Shown one piece after another: positions 25,418 through 32,745 of a stretch of DNA of 42,433 nucleotides. The notes under the pieces were generated by a model that made no database searches, was not told the DNA's origin, and worked only from the letters and a program-made list of their open reading frames with translations. How positions within the stretch are numbered: the stretch's first letter is position 1; each line of letters starts with the position of its first letter. Source of the stretch: an uncultured Ilumatobacter sp. (GTDB lineage Bacteria; Actinomycetota; Acidimicrobiia; Acidimicrobiales; Ilumatobacteraceae); NCBI GenBank assembly GCA_905182555.1, contig CAJJBX010000024.1, forward strand, positions 1 to 42,433, read 5' to 3'. A program made the position numbers and the translations under genes.

Positions 25418-25627
25418 CTACCGTTTGCGGCGATGCATTTCGAACACAGCGCGTTCGTCGTCGACGACGACACCGCGATCGAGTTTTTCGTCGAAGCACT
25501 TGAAACAAGCAAGAGATTTAGTGCCACCCCTGAGCGTTTCCAGTGCGACCTTGAAAAATCTCTGAGAAACACCGGATTTAACTGCAGGATCTGAGCGAAC
25601 GGACATGGTCCGGTCGTGATCAGTCAT
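25418..25627 (-). CDS. Small protein with a CFKCF motif, unknown function
   Basis: 69 residues from ATG 25627 (an upstream in-frame start at 25645 is possible). The sequence has a central FFKVALETLRGGTKSLACFK then CFDEKLDRGVVVDDERAVFE and a basic end HRRKR. The Cys-x-x-Cys pair could bind metal, but only two Cys are present. It is tail-to-tail with the MFS gene with only 4 bp between stops, which argues the frame is real. No family recognised. Confidence 0.4.
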   Translation of the reverse strand: MTDHDRTMSVRSDPAVKSGVSQRFFKVALETLRGGTKSLACFKCFDEKLDRGVVVDDERAVFEMHRRKR

Positions 25628-25738
25628 TCCAACCCGCCTGTTCAACGGCCAAAGTCGACTGCTGCTCTCAACAAACTTTCCGGCTCAGCTGGTTCACAGA
25701 CCTATTTAGGGCTCTTCGCCAAGTTTTCAGCCTCCCGC

Positions 25739-25966
25739 ATGAGTATGGATCTAGTTCCATCTCACAAATGGTGCGATGAGGACCGGTTACGCCTTGAACG
25801 AGAGCTTGGTTTTCCACCGATCTGGCCGATCGACGACATCGAGCATTACACGCTGATCGCGACGAAACGCGAGCACGGAAGTCGTGGCTCTGAGGACGGC
25901 GGCCCCTGCGTTCTGGTAACACCAGTTCACCGGACGCTGTCACACGAACTCAGAGAGTGGAGGTAA
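25739..25966 (+). CDS. Doubtful small ORF overlapping the left 93-bp repeat
   Basis: An open frame of 75 residues (MSMDLVPSHKWCDEDRLRLE...). The N-terminal two-thirds has protein-like composition (ERELGFPPIWPIDDIEHYTL), but the C-terminal third is encoded by the left copy of a 93-bp repeat. Comparing the two repeat copies, about six of ten changed codons are non-synonymous, so the repeat does not look protein-constrained. No ribosome-binding site or family recognised. It may be a remnant. Confidence 0.2.
   Translation: MSMDLVPSHKWCDEDRLRLERELGFPPIWPIDDIEHYTLIATKREHGSRGSEDGGPCVLVTPVHRTLSHELREWR
25868..25960. repeat. 93-bp structured direct repeat, left copy
   Basis: It aligns without gaps to 26901-26993, about 78 of 93 bases identical by hand count. 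Inside are three nested inverted pairs: CTCTGAG (25888-25894) with CTCAGAG (25949-25955), GCGT (25908-25911) with ACGC (25934-25937), and CTGGT (25913-25917) with ACCAG (25921-25925). It ends directly at the ribosome-binding site of the SGNH-like gene. Confidence 0.8.
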
Positions 25967-25973
25967 CGTCGCC

Positions 25974-26885
25974 ATGATGTACAGGCAGGCTGCTCGCGCT
26001 GCAGCCATTGCGGCATTCTTGCTCGGCGCTGCCGTAGGCCTCGTCGCTGTCAGCCAGGTAGCAGGCGCAGCGCCCTCCAGCGGTTTTAACCAAAGTGCTG
26101 GCCCGCTGCCGAACGGCTATCTCCAACCCGCTATTCGGCTTCGTCAGGCCAGACCGAACGGTCTTACGGTCCTGTATGCCGGACACAGTTTCGGTAAACC
26201 ATTCGCAAGGAACATGACCGAGGTGACCCGCTTGGCCGGAATCGACGGGCACGAGCAGCGAGTTGTGTTCCGCGGAGGAGCAAACGGTGCTCCACAAGCA
26301 ATGTGGGAAGACCCAGAGGTACAAGCGCTCATAAAAGAACAGCTGAATGACGGTGCTGTCGACATCGTTGTTCTCATCTGCTGCTCGGAAGAGTTAATGC
26401 AGACTGACTTCCAACGTGACCAGGCAATAGTTGAGATCGTCGACTACGCACTCGCGCAAAATCCTGAAACGCGCTTCCGGTTAGCGATGCCATGGGAGGA
26501 CTATCCAAATGAATTCGCGACCGCTGCCGCGCAGAGAGCCCGCACTGACGCTGCCTACCCTCGTTACCAACTGCTCGCCGAAAGCGTGAGCGCTGCATCA
26601 GGCGGCGCCGAGATACTCGCTTTCTACCACGGCGCAGCGGTATACGAAATCCGTAGCAGATTTGAAAACGGTTTGATTCCCGAGCTGACGGGTTTGATCG
26701 GTGCAAGAACGTCCTCAGTGTTTACCGACAAAAAGGGCCATGCAGCCAGCATGGCCCAAGATGCGGGAACACTCATCTGGCTCAATGCCATCTACGGATT
26801 CAACCCCTTGGACCTACCTCCAATGAACGCGTATGACGTTGACATCCGCGCGATAGCAGCTGCCGCTTTGTCTTCGGTTGAGTAA
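25974..26885 (+). CDS. Secreted SGNH-hydrolase-like protein
   Basis: 303 residues. A signal peptide (AAIAAFLLGAAVGLVAVSQV, cleavage near AGAAP) directs it outside the membrane. The mature protein begins with TVLYAGHSFGKPFARNM, where GHS resembles block I of SGNH hydrolases (the Ser would be the nucleophile). DIVVLICCSEELM follows, and near the end FTDKKGHAASMAQDAG has an Asp...His pair in the right place for block V. An esterase or a non-enzymatic binding protein is possible. A good Shine-Dalgarno GGAGG (25959-25963) lies 10 bases before ATG 25974. The gene is bracketed by two 93-bp structured repeats, its GC content looks lower than its neighbours, and it shares no pathway with them, so it looks acquired. 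Confidence 0.65.
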   Translation: MMYRQAARAAAIAAFLLGAAVGLVAVSQVAGAAPSSGFNQSAGPLPNGYLQPAIRLRQARPNGLTVLYAGHSFGKPFARNMTEVTRLAGIDGHEQRVVFRGGANGAPQAMWEDPEVQALIKEQLNDGAVDIVVLICCSEELMQTDFQRDQAIVEIVDYALAQNPETRFRLAMPWEDYPNEFATAAAQRARTDAAYPRYQLLAESVSAASGGAEILAFYHGAAVYEIRSRFENGLIPELTGLIGARTSSVFTDKKGHAASMAQDAGTLIWLNAIYGFNPLDLPPMNAYDVDIRAIAAAALSSVE

Positions 26886-26900
26886 CCGCTTTGCATAGAA

Positions 26901-26993
26901 CGTGAGCACAAAAGTCGTTACTCTGAGGACGGCGGCCCCTGCGTTTTGGTAGAACCATTCCACGGGACGCTGTCGCACGGACTCAGAGAAAGG
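26901..26993. repeat. 93-bp structured direct repeat, right copy
   Basis: Partner of 25868-25960 at a 1033-bp offset. It starts 16 bases after the SGNH-like stop codon. The inverted arms are kept: CTCTGAG (26921-26927) with CTCAGAG (26982-26988), GCGT with ACGC, and TGGT (26947-26950) with ACCA (26954-26957). Only two of about fifteen differences from the left copy fall in arm bases. Confidence 0.8.
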
Positions 26994-27046
26994 CTCCGTG
27001 GTAGGTGCCGTGCTCGATGCTTGTGCAGTTCACAGGGACTTCTTTC

Positions 27047-27103
27047 GTAGCCCCGTAGCCCCGTAGCCCCGTAGCCCCGTAGCCCCGTAACCCCTGTAAC
27101 CCC
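27047..27103. repeat. 8-bp tandem repeat (GTAGCCCC)n
   Basis: Five perfect copies of GTAGCCCC (27047-27086), then GTAACCCC (27087-27094), one extra T, and another GTAACCCC (27096-27103). A period of 8 is not codon-like, so this is a non-coding microsatellite-type array prone to slippage. Confidence 0.9.
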
Positions 27104-27428
27104 GTCCGGCACGACACCCGGGCAGGGGGTCGCAACCCCCACTTGCTCACGTTCATGGGGTTCGAACTCGTGGAGGATTCGCCGGCGCTGATACCTGATG
27201 GTCGGCCACGACGTTGAGTTCGCGACCGAACCTCAGGTCGAGCCGTTCGGCACGTTTGCGGTATTCCGGGACGTCGCCCGGAACAAGTGAGACCTCCTCG
27301 GGCCAGATTCTCGAGAAGGTGCTGCAGCCCGCTGATCACCGAGGTGCTGAAGGCACGCATTGGAACACTGTGCGAAAAAGATGGCTGTCGGCTGGGATCA
27401 CCCCAACTCTTGGCCGTAAGGTCCACGT
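27104..27428. other. Intergenic region before the ferredoxin gene
   Basis: 325 bases with no firm gene. On the minus strand, 27153-27335 holds an open stretch reading FSRIWPEEVSLVPGDVPEYR and RKRAERLDLRFGRELNVVAD, which looks like the C-terminal piece of a real protein but has no start and no recognised family. It may be a relic of an inserted or deleted gene. The promoter of the ferredoxin-P450 pair should lie in the last 100 bases; no clear -35/-10 was picked out. Confidence 0.35.
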
Positions 27429-27626
27429 ATGCGTGTCCATCTTGATGTCGAAAAATGCCAGGGTCACAACCGTTGCTATGCGTTGGCTCCCGAACTGTTT
27501 GACGTCGACGACTATGGCCAGGCGGTGTTGCTCGGCAACGGATCGGTCAGTCCCGATCTCGAAGACAAGGCTCGGCTTGCCGCCTCAAACTGCCCCGAAT
27601 ACGCCATCACGATTACCGATTCCTGA
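27429..27626 (+). CDS. Ferredoxin, [3Fe-4S] P450-partner type
   Basis: 65 residues. It has the pattern of small actinobacterial ferredoxins that feed cytochromes P450: VEKCQGHNRCYALAPELFDV, with the second position of the usual CxxHxxC being Gly-His-Asn, and a distal Cys-Pro in ASNCPEYAI. Three cluster cysteines are visible, so a [3Fe-4S] cluster is expected. ATG 27429. It sits 14 bp upstream of the P450 start, so it is almost certainly its electron donor. A ferredoxin reductase is not in the window. Confidence 0.9.
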   Translation: MRVHLDVEKCQGHNRCYALAPELFDVDDYGQAVLLGNGSVSPDLEDKARLAASNCPEYAITITDS

Positions 27627-27640
27627 AGGGCTCGAACTCC

Positions 27641-28957
27641 ATGACTGACACGATCGATCCAACAATTTCTGAGCCGCTGGCGCTGTCGGACAGCCCTGAG
27701 AACGCAATTGCTTGGGAACGCGTTCCCTACAACGCTGCCGACTACGGCCCGGTCAGTGACTTTGCCACCGACTTCGATCACGCCGATAAGGCGTACAACC
27801 CCAACGCGCCTGAAGTCTGGAAGGAACTCCGCGATTCCGGTTGCCCCGTTGCCCACTCTGATCGCTACGGCGGCATGTGGACGCCGATCACGCACGAGGC
27901 CGTCCAAGATGTCGCCTACGACACCGAGAACTTCACTAGCCGGAGCGTCGTGGTCAGCCACGCTCGTCCGGGCGATGCCGCCATTCCCGCACCGATCGGT
28001 GTGGTTCCGCCGATTTCCAGCGATCCGCCGTTCCACAACCTGGCGCGCCGTCTGCTGCTGCCGCCGTTCGCTCCGAAGCAGATCGAGCCGTGGGAGGACG
28101 AGATCCGTGCGTTGTGCACCCGGCTTCTCGACGAGATGGGTGACATCACGCCTGGCGACACGGTCGTCGATGCTGCCATCCAGTACGCGCAGCACATCCC
28201 TGTCAACGTGATTGGGCGGATGCTCGGCTTCCCCGAAGCCGACGAGGCTCTGTTCCGCGAGTTCGTCCACAACACGCTTGAGACCATCAACGCCCCGACG
28301 GCAGACCGTCAAGAGAACTTCCAGAAGCTTGACGCGTATCTCGATGCTCAGGTCCAGGATCACATCGACAACCCGCGTGAAGACCTCACTGACTACCTCC
28401 TCAACGTCGAACTTGGCGGCGAGAAACTCAGTCAAGAGCACGTCCGTGGTTCCATGGTCCTGCTGCTCATCGCTGGTATCGACACGACGTGGTCCGCAAT
28501 CGGATCATCGCTCTGGCACCTTGCACAGACCCCTGCTGACCTGGAACGTTTGCACGACGAGCCTGAGGTCATGACCTTTGCGCTCGAAGAGTTCCTCCGT
28601 GCCTACGCGCCGGTCACGATGGCCCGCATGGTCGCGAAGGACGTTGATTTCCACGGTTGCCCAATGAAGAAGGACGACTGGGTCCTCCTGCCATTTCCGG
28701 CCGCCAACCGCGACCCTCGCGTATTCGAAGACGCCGATCAGTTCATCATCGACCGCGAGTCCAATCGCCACGCAGCCTTTGGTCTTGGTATCCACCGCTG
28801 CCTGGGCTCAAACCTCGCTCGCCTCGAACTCAAGGTTGCAATCGAAGAGTTCGTGAAACGGTTCCCGAAGTTCGAGTTGGCCGGTGATGTCTCGTGGAGC
28901 GTCGGTCAGATCCGCGGTCCGCGCGCTTTGCCGGTCCGGATTCTCGAAACCGCCTGA
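27641..28957 (+). CDS. Cytochrome P450
   Basis: 438 residues, typical bacterial class I P450. I-helix oxygen-activation motif LLIAGIDTTWS, K-helix E-x-x-R in LEEFLRAYAP, and the haem-binding loop FGLGIHRCLGSNLAR with the axial Cys at residue 387. VPPISSDPPFHNLARRLLLP is the conserved C-helix region. It inserts one oxygen atom into an organic substrate using electrons from the adjacent ferredoxin. Substrate not predictable; terpenoid, steroid or fatty-acid oxidation would fit the FadD and SDR genes nearby. It ends 17 bp before the convergent CrcB pair. Confidence 0.93.
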   Translation: MTDTIDPTISEPLALSDSPENAIAWERVPYNAADYGPVSDFATDFDHADKAYNPNAPEVWKELRDSGCPVAHSDRYGGMWTPITHEAVQDVAYDTENFTSRSVVVSHARPGDAAIPAPIGVVPPISSDPPFHNLARRLLLPPFAPKQIEPWEDEIRALCTRLLDEMGDITPGDTVVDAAIQYAQHIPVNVIGRMLGFPEADEALFREFVHNTLETINAPTADRQENFQKLDAYLDAQVQDHIDNPREDLTDYLLNVELGGEKLSQEHVRGSMVLLLIAGIDTTWSAIGSSLWHLAQTPADLERLHDEPEVMTFALEEFLRAYAPVTMARMVAKDVDFHGCPMKKDDWVLLPFPAANRDPRVFEDADQFIIDRESNRHAAFGLGIHRCLGSNLARLELKVAIEEFVKRFPKFELAGDVSWSVGQIRGPRALPVRILETA

Positions 28958-28974
28958 GCCCGAAACCAGGTGCT

Positions 28975-29292
28975 TCAGGCGAGCGTCGATCCGATCGACG
29001 CGGCAGCGCACACACAGCCGATTGTCAGAGCCGCATAGAAGGCACCCCATCGCCAGCCGAGCGATCGCGCTTCGAGTGCGAACGACGAATAGGTCGTGAG
29101 CGCGCCACAGAATCCGACACCGATCACGGTGATTGTCGATGCCGAGAGATCGGCGGTGCTCACGTACCCGAGCACTGCCGCGCCTGCGGTGTTCGCAACA
29201 AGCAGGGCCTGCCAGCTGCAGACGGTGAGGCCGATCAACAAGCGCAGAACTGCGCCGATTGCTGCCGCAAGGATGAACGCGACCGGCGTCAC
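28975..29292 (-). CDS. crcB: Fluoride channel CrcB/Fluc, second subunit
   Basis: 105 residues, four membrane helices. It has the Fluc signature GVGFCGALTTYSSFALEA, where the TTYS(S)F loop carries the Na+/F- region, and an N-terminal GAVLRLLIG with the conserved Arg. Fluc proteins are antiparallel dimers that export fluoride passively. Its start overlaps the end of the other crcB gene by 4 bp (ATGA), so the two are probably made together and form a heterodimer. Confidence 0.9.
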   Translation of the reverse strand: MTPVAFILAAAIGAVLRLLIGLTVCSWQALLVANTAGAAVLGYVSTADLSASTITVIGVGFCGALTTYSSFALEARSLGWRWGAFYAALTIGCVCAAASIGSTLA

Positions 29293-29687
29293 GACGATCC
29301 TCGCAATATGACAGCGATGACGCCCGCGCCTGCGACGACCGTTGTGATTCCGTAGCCGAAGGCCAGGCCCGATCGGCCGGCGTCCACCAAGTCGTTCAAC
29401 TCAACGGCGAACGATGACATCGTCGTGAATCCTCCGAGCAGGCCCGTAACGATGAAGTCCCATTGTTGCGAGCCGCGTTCGATGTACCGGGCAGCGACAC
29501 CGATCATCACGCAGCCGACGACGTTGACGCACAGTGTTGACCACGGCCAGGTCGCTGGCTCAGCCTCCATCAACGTTGCGACCAGCCAGCGCACCGTCGC
29601 ACCGATTGCCCCGCCCGCCGCGACCAGCGCAACTGCGATTGGAAGGAGTCGGCCCCCAACTGGGGTCGGCGCCGCGAATAGTTGCAT
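29289..29687 (-). CDS. crcB: Fluoride channel CrcB/Fluc, first subunit
   Basis: 132 residues from ATG 29687, the start just before conservation (AAGGAIGATVRWLVAT); the longer frame runs into the promoter. The signature VTGLLGGFTTMSSFAVEL and WSTLCVNVVGCVMIGV match Fluc. It pairs with the overlapping crcB gene downstream. The upstream region shared with the divergent response regulator was inspected for a fluoride riboswitch and none was recognised. Confidence 0.9.
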   Translation of the reverse strand: MQLFAAPTPVGGRLLPIAVALVAAGGAIGATVRWLVATLMEAEPATWPWSTLCVNVVGCVMIGVAARYIERGSQQWDFIVTGLLGGFTTMSSFAVELNDLVDAGRSGLAFGYGITTVVAGAGVIAVILRGSS

Positions 29688-29792
29688 TCGCACTTCTAGC
29701 AGACGACTTTGGGCACACGCGACTCGACTGAGGGTGATCGCAACCCGCCGCATTCACACCTGACTCTCACCAAGACCAGCAAGACTGCACGG

Positions 29793-30500
29793 GTGGCCAA
29801 CGCACCGAACCAACACGTCCTCATCGCCGAGGATGATCGTGCGGTGCGTGAAGCGCTCGTTCGAGCACTCGAACTCGAGGGATATTGCGTCACCGCAACG
29901 ACCAACGGTGCCGAGTGTCTCGATGCCGTTCGAACGAGCGAACCCGACATCTTGCTCCTCGATGTCTCGATGCCGATGGTCGACGGGCTCACCGTCTGTC
30001 GCGTCGTGCGATCCGAAGAGAATCGGTTGCCAATTCTGATGCTCACGGCTCGGACCGAGACTTCTGACCGCGTGGCCGGCCTCGATGTCGGCGCTGACGA
30101 CTACCTCCCGAAGCCGTACGACCTCGATGAACTGTTGGCTCGCCTCCGTGCACTGGTTCGGCGTGCTGACTACAGCACCGCCGAGACTGCAGCGCCGCTG
30201 ACACTCGGTGATCTGCGGCTTGACCCGGCGGCGCGTCGCGTGTTTCGGGGCGACCGGGAACTCGTGATGTCCAAGACCGAGTTCGACCTGCTCGAACTGC
30301 TGGTGCAGAACCAGGGAATTGTGCTCGACCACACCACGATTTACGAACGCATCTGGCACTATGACTTTGGGCCGGATTCGAAGAACCTCGCTGTCTACAT
30401 CGGCTACCTCCGACGGAAGACCGAGGAGCGCGACGAGCAACGACTGGTGCACACCGTGCGCGGCGTGGGGTACACGGCGCGTTTGAGTGGCGCCTCGTGA
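29793..30500 (+). CDS. OmpR/PhoB-family response regulator (MprA-like)
   Basis: 235 residues from GTG 29793, the closest start to the receiver domain; longer frames need a TTG. The receiver has LIAEDDRAVREAL (acidic pocket), the phospho-acceptor D57 in DILLLDVSMPMVDG, LTARTE and the Lys switch in DYLPKPYDLDELLARL. The C-terminal winged helix (LRLDPAARRVFRGDRELVMS, TEFDLLELL, SKNLAVYIGYLRRK, VRGVGYTARL) binds DNA. It closely resembles mycobacterial MprA in the receiver. The cognate kinase starts 13 bp downstream. Confidence 0.9.
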   Translation: MANAPNQHVLIAEDDRAVREALVRALELEGYCVTATTNGAECLDAVRTSEPDILLLDVSMPMVDGLTVCRVVRSEENRLPILMLTARTETSDRVAGLDVGADDYLPKPYDLDELLARLRALVRRADYSTAETAAPLTLGDLRLDPAARRVFRGDRELVMSKTEFDLLELLVQNQGIVLDHTTIYERIWHYDFGPDSKNLAVYIGYLRRKTEERDEQRLVHTVRGVGYTARLSGAS

Positions 30501-30513
30501 TAGGCCGACCGCA

Positions 30514-31820
30514 ATGAGGTCGCTGCGCGTCAAGATCGCCGTGGCGATGGCAGTCCTCGGGTTCGTAGCCACGGCGATGGTCGGCGTGGTGAGTTACCGC
30601 TCGACGAGTACGCGGCTGGTGGACGAGGTTGATCGATCGATGAAGGAGGCAACGTCGCTGTTGGTCAACATCCGTAGCGGCGACGATCTGGTCGTGCTTC
30701 CGGGCCGGGGCTTGCTCGGCGTGTACTCGGTGCGGGGTGAAGCCAGTAAGAGCAAGGTGCTGGTCGTTCAAGAAGAACCTCGAATTGACCGCCAAAGCGA
30801 AGCTGGCCACCGGAGACGACAAGGGCTTCGACGTCGCGACGATCACCTTCGAAGGTGAACGATTCAGGGTGCACACCGTCGGGGCGGCGCGAGGTGGAAT
30901 TCAGGTTGCTCGGTCGCTGGGTGAAACAGACCGGGTGCTTTCCGATTTGCGGCAGCGGACGACGTTCTTGGTGATCCTCGTGTCGCTGATGGCAGCCGCG
31001 ATCGGGTGGCTCCTCGCATCGACTGTCGCCGCCCCGCTCCGCCGGTTGACGCGGGCCGCCGAAGAAGTCGAAGCTTCAGGCAATCTCGACCTGGCAGTGG
31101 CCGAACAGCGCGCCGACGAGGTCGGGCGCCTCGGGGCCGCGTTTCAGTCGATGCTCAGTGCGCTTCGCCGCTCGCAAACAGAACAGCAGCGCCTGGTGCA
31201 AGATGCCGGCCACGAGTTGCGTACCCCGCTGACCAGCCTGCGCACGAATCTCTCGGTGATCCGGCGACACCCAGACATGGGCTCTGAGATGCAGGAACGC
31301 ATTCTCGATGACCTCGACGGTGAGGTGCGAGAACTCACTGATCTGGTCAACGAGCTCGTTTCGGTCGCGTCCGGCGAACTCGCCGAACAACCAGCTGACA
31401 TCATTGATCTCGGAGTGTTGGCAAAATCGGTGGGTGCGCGAGTCGCGCGTCGTAAGGGCCGCGTGGTCGAAGTGGACGTTGCAGCTGCAGGCGTCGTGTT
31501 TGCCCCGCCCGCTGGCCTGGAACGGGCAATCACCAACCTGATTCAGAATGCGGCAAAGTTCGATACGTCGAGTGGATCAATCGAGGTGGTCGTGCGTGGC
31601 GGCGATCTCCGTGTGCTCGATCGTGGCCCGGGCATCCCGCAGGAGGACCGGCTCCTGATCTTCGATCGGTTCCACCGCTCGGTGTCCGCTCGGACAATGC
31701 CGGGCTCAGGGCTCGGCCTCGCCATCGTCCGTGAGATCGTCGAGCGAAGTGGTGGCACTGTCAGTGCGAGCATCGCGACGGTGGCGGTGCCTTCGAGCAT
31801 TCTCTTTGCCCGAAGCCTGA
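30514..31820 (+). pseudogene. Sensor histidine kinase (MprB-like), frameshifted
   Basis: Two membrane helices (IAVAMAVLGFVATAMVGVVS and FLVILVSLMAAAIGWLLA) bracket an extracytoplasmic domain. HAMP, HisKA (VQDAGHELRTPLTSLR, phospho-His), and HATPase motifs follow: NLIQNAAKF, DRGPGIPQED, SGLGLAIVREI. One inserted C at 30778-30779 splits the sensor domain: VVQEE|LELTAK joins when it is removed. A second indel between about 31765 and 31800 is likely, because another frame gives the usual kinase ending AFSLPEA with stop at 31820, whereas the given frame runs on into the next gene. It is the partner of the upstream regulator. Probably envelope-stress type by resemblance to MprB. Confidence 0.85.
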
Positions 31821-31830
31821 CGAAGCGTTC

Positions 31831-31845
31831 TTACCCAATCTTTAC
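31831..31845. promoter_or_regulatory. Candidate response-regulator site (TTAC direct repeat)
   Basis: TTAC occurs at 31831-31834 and again at 31842-31845, one helical turn apart (11 bp), within TTACCCAATCTTTAC. OmpR-family regulators bind such direct repeats. It lies about 80-95 bases before the repeat-protein start and just after the kinase gene. Confidence 0.35.
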
Positions 31846-31925
31846 AACCCTCTGGACTCGGTCTCACCGGCAGTCGTCATCGTGGTGGACATCCCCCAAT
31901 AGACGTTCTCGAAAGGAACTCCCCA

Positions 31926-32657
31926 ATGACGAAGATGACTGGCCCGATGACAAATGACCGCAGCTCGAACAAGGGCCGCAGCTCGAAGACGGGTATCGGC
32001 CTTGCCGCTGGCCTCCTGGGCGGCACTGCAGCTGGCCTCGTGCTTGGCGTTCCTGGCATGTCCAGTGCAGCTGTCGATACAGACGCCGTTGCAGTCCCGG
32101 CTGCAATTGTTCAGCAGGTCGATGACGCCCCGGTCGACGAAGCGCCCGCTGATGATGCAGCAGCGCAGCCTGGCGAACGCCTCCGCTCCGTGTTGCAGCC
32201 CCTCGTCGACGACGGCACTATCGATGCAGCGCAGGCCGACGCTGTTGCCAAGCAGCTGATGGAGAAGCGTGGTAACCGTGGCGAGCCCGAGTTCGGTGGC
32301 GAGCGCAAGTTCGGTGGCGAGGGCAAGTTTGGTGGCGAGGGCAAGTTTGGTGGTGAGGGCAAGTTTGGTGGCAAGGGCAAGTTCGGTGGCTCCGAAGTTG
32401 TGACCGATCTCCTTGGCATTGACGCCGACACCCTGCGCGCTGAACTGCAGGCTGGCTCCACCCTGGCCGAGGTTGCCACCGCTCAGGGCGTGACGGTTGA
32501 TGTACTCGTTGACGCCATCGTCGATCAGATGCAAGAGCGGGTCGACGCTGCGGTCGAGGCCGGCAAGATCACGGCCGACGAGGCTGCAGAAAAGCTGGCC
32601 GAAGCTGTAGAGCGGGTCACCGCCAAGGTGAACGGTGGAGCCCCCGCCGAAGACTGA
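31926..32657 (+). CDS. Exported or membrane-anchored protein with FGG hexapeptide repeats
   Basis: 243 residues. A basic N-terminus (NDRSSNKGRSSKTG) leads into a hydrophobic segment (IGLAAGLLGGTAAGLVLGVP) with Ala-x-Ala-like sites (MSSAAV), so it is exported or anchored. A module LQPLVDDGTIDAAQADAVAK precedes six Phe-Gly-Gly repeats (unit KFGGEG, residues about 123-155), then DLLGIDADTLRAELQAGSTL and a second copy of the first module, VDAAVEAGKITADEAAEKLA. No enzyme motif. A ribosome-binding site AAGGA lies about 8 bases upstream of the ATG. It directly follows the two-component genes and is a natural target of the regulator. Family unrecognised. Confidence 0.7.
   Translation: MTKMTGPMTNDRSSNKGRSSKTGIGLAAGLLGGTAAGLVLGVPGMSSAAVDTDAVAVPAAIVQQVDDAPVDEAPADDAAAQPGERLRSVLQPLVDDGTIDAAQADAVAKQLMEKRGNRGEPEFGGERKFGGEGKFGGEGKFGGEGKFGGKGKFGGSEVVTDLLGIDADTLRAELQAGSTLAEVATAQGVTVDVLVDAIVDQMQERVDAAVEAGKITADEAAEKLAEAVERVTAKVNGGAPAED
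32292..32390. repeat. 18-bp tandem repeat encoding Phe-Gly-Gly units
   Basis: Six units start at 32292, 32310, 32328, 32346, 32364 and 32382. Most differ by one to three bases, largely at third codon positions or Glu/Lys swaps, so both DNA-level expansion and some protein-level selection are plausible. Confidence 0.85.
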
Positions 32658-32675
32658 GTTTCTTCTTTGCTGATT

Positions 32676-32719
32676 TCTGCGCCGACGAACATCCGTCACT
32701 GGGTGTTCGTCGGCGCTTG
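32676..32719. terminator. Long perfect hairpin after the repeat-protein gene
   Basis: The 13-bp arm starting GCGCCGACGAACA (32679-32691) pairs perfectly with 32704-32716. Allowing one T-G wobble it extends to 16 bp around a 6-nt loop (32695-32700). It lies 21 bases after the stop and before the ABC-F gene. It is GC-rich with only weak T content after it, like other hairpins here. Confidence 0.7.
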
Positions 32720-32745
32720 CCGTTTTCGGGCGTAGCGTCGCTCGG

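Noticed and set aside
25868..26993. Canonical integron attC sites
   Set aside because: The core 7-mers (RYYYAAC / GTTRRRY) are absent at the outer arms and the arm spacing is longer than in attC. Only the general cassette-like layout is kept as a hypothesis.
27047..27103. CRISPR array
   Set aside because: The units are 8 bp without spacers and no cas gene is present.
27150..27175. tRNA T-arm (GGTTCGAAC)
   Set aside because: The flanking bases do not form the T stem and no acceptor or anticodon arm can be built on either strand.
26918..27426. Minus-strand frames across the 8-bp array
   Set aside because: They are open only because the array lacks stops; the Gly-Tyr-Gly repeats they encode have no support.
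29688..29792. Fluoride riboswitch before crcB
   Set aside because: The conserved blocks of the crcB RNA motif could not be found on the minus strand.
31821..31957. Histidine kinase reading on to 31957
   Set aside because: The last 45 codons are Ser/Arg-rich and overlap the next gene. A different frame gives the usual kinase ending and a stop at 31820.
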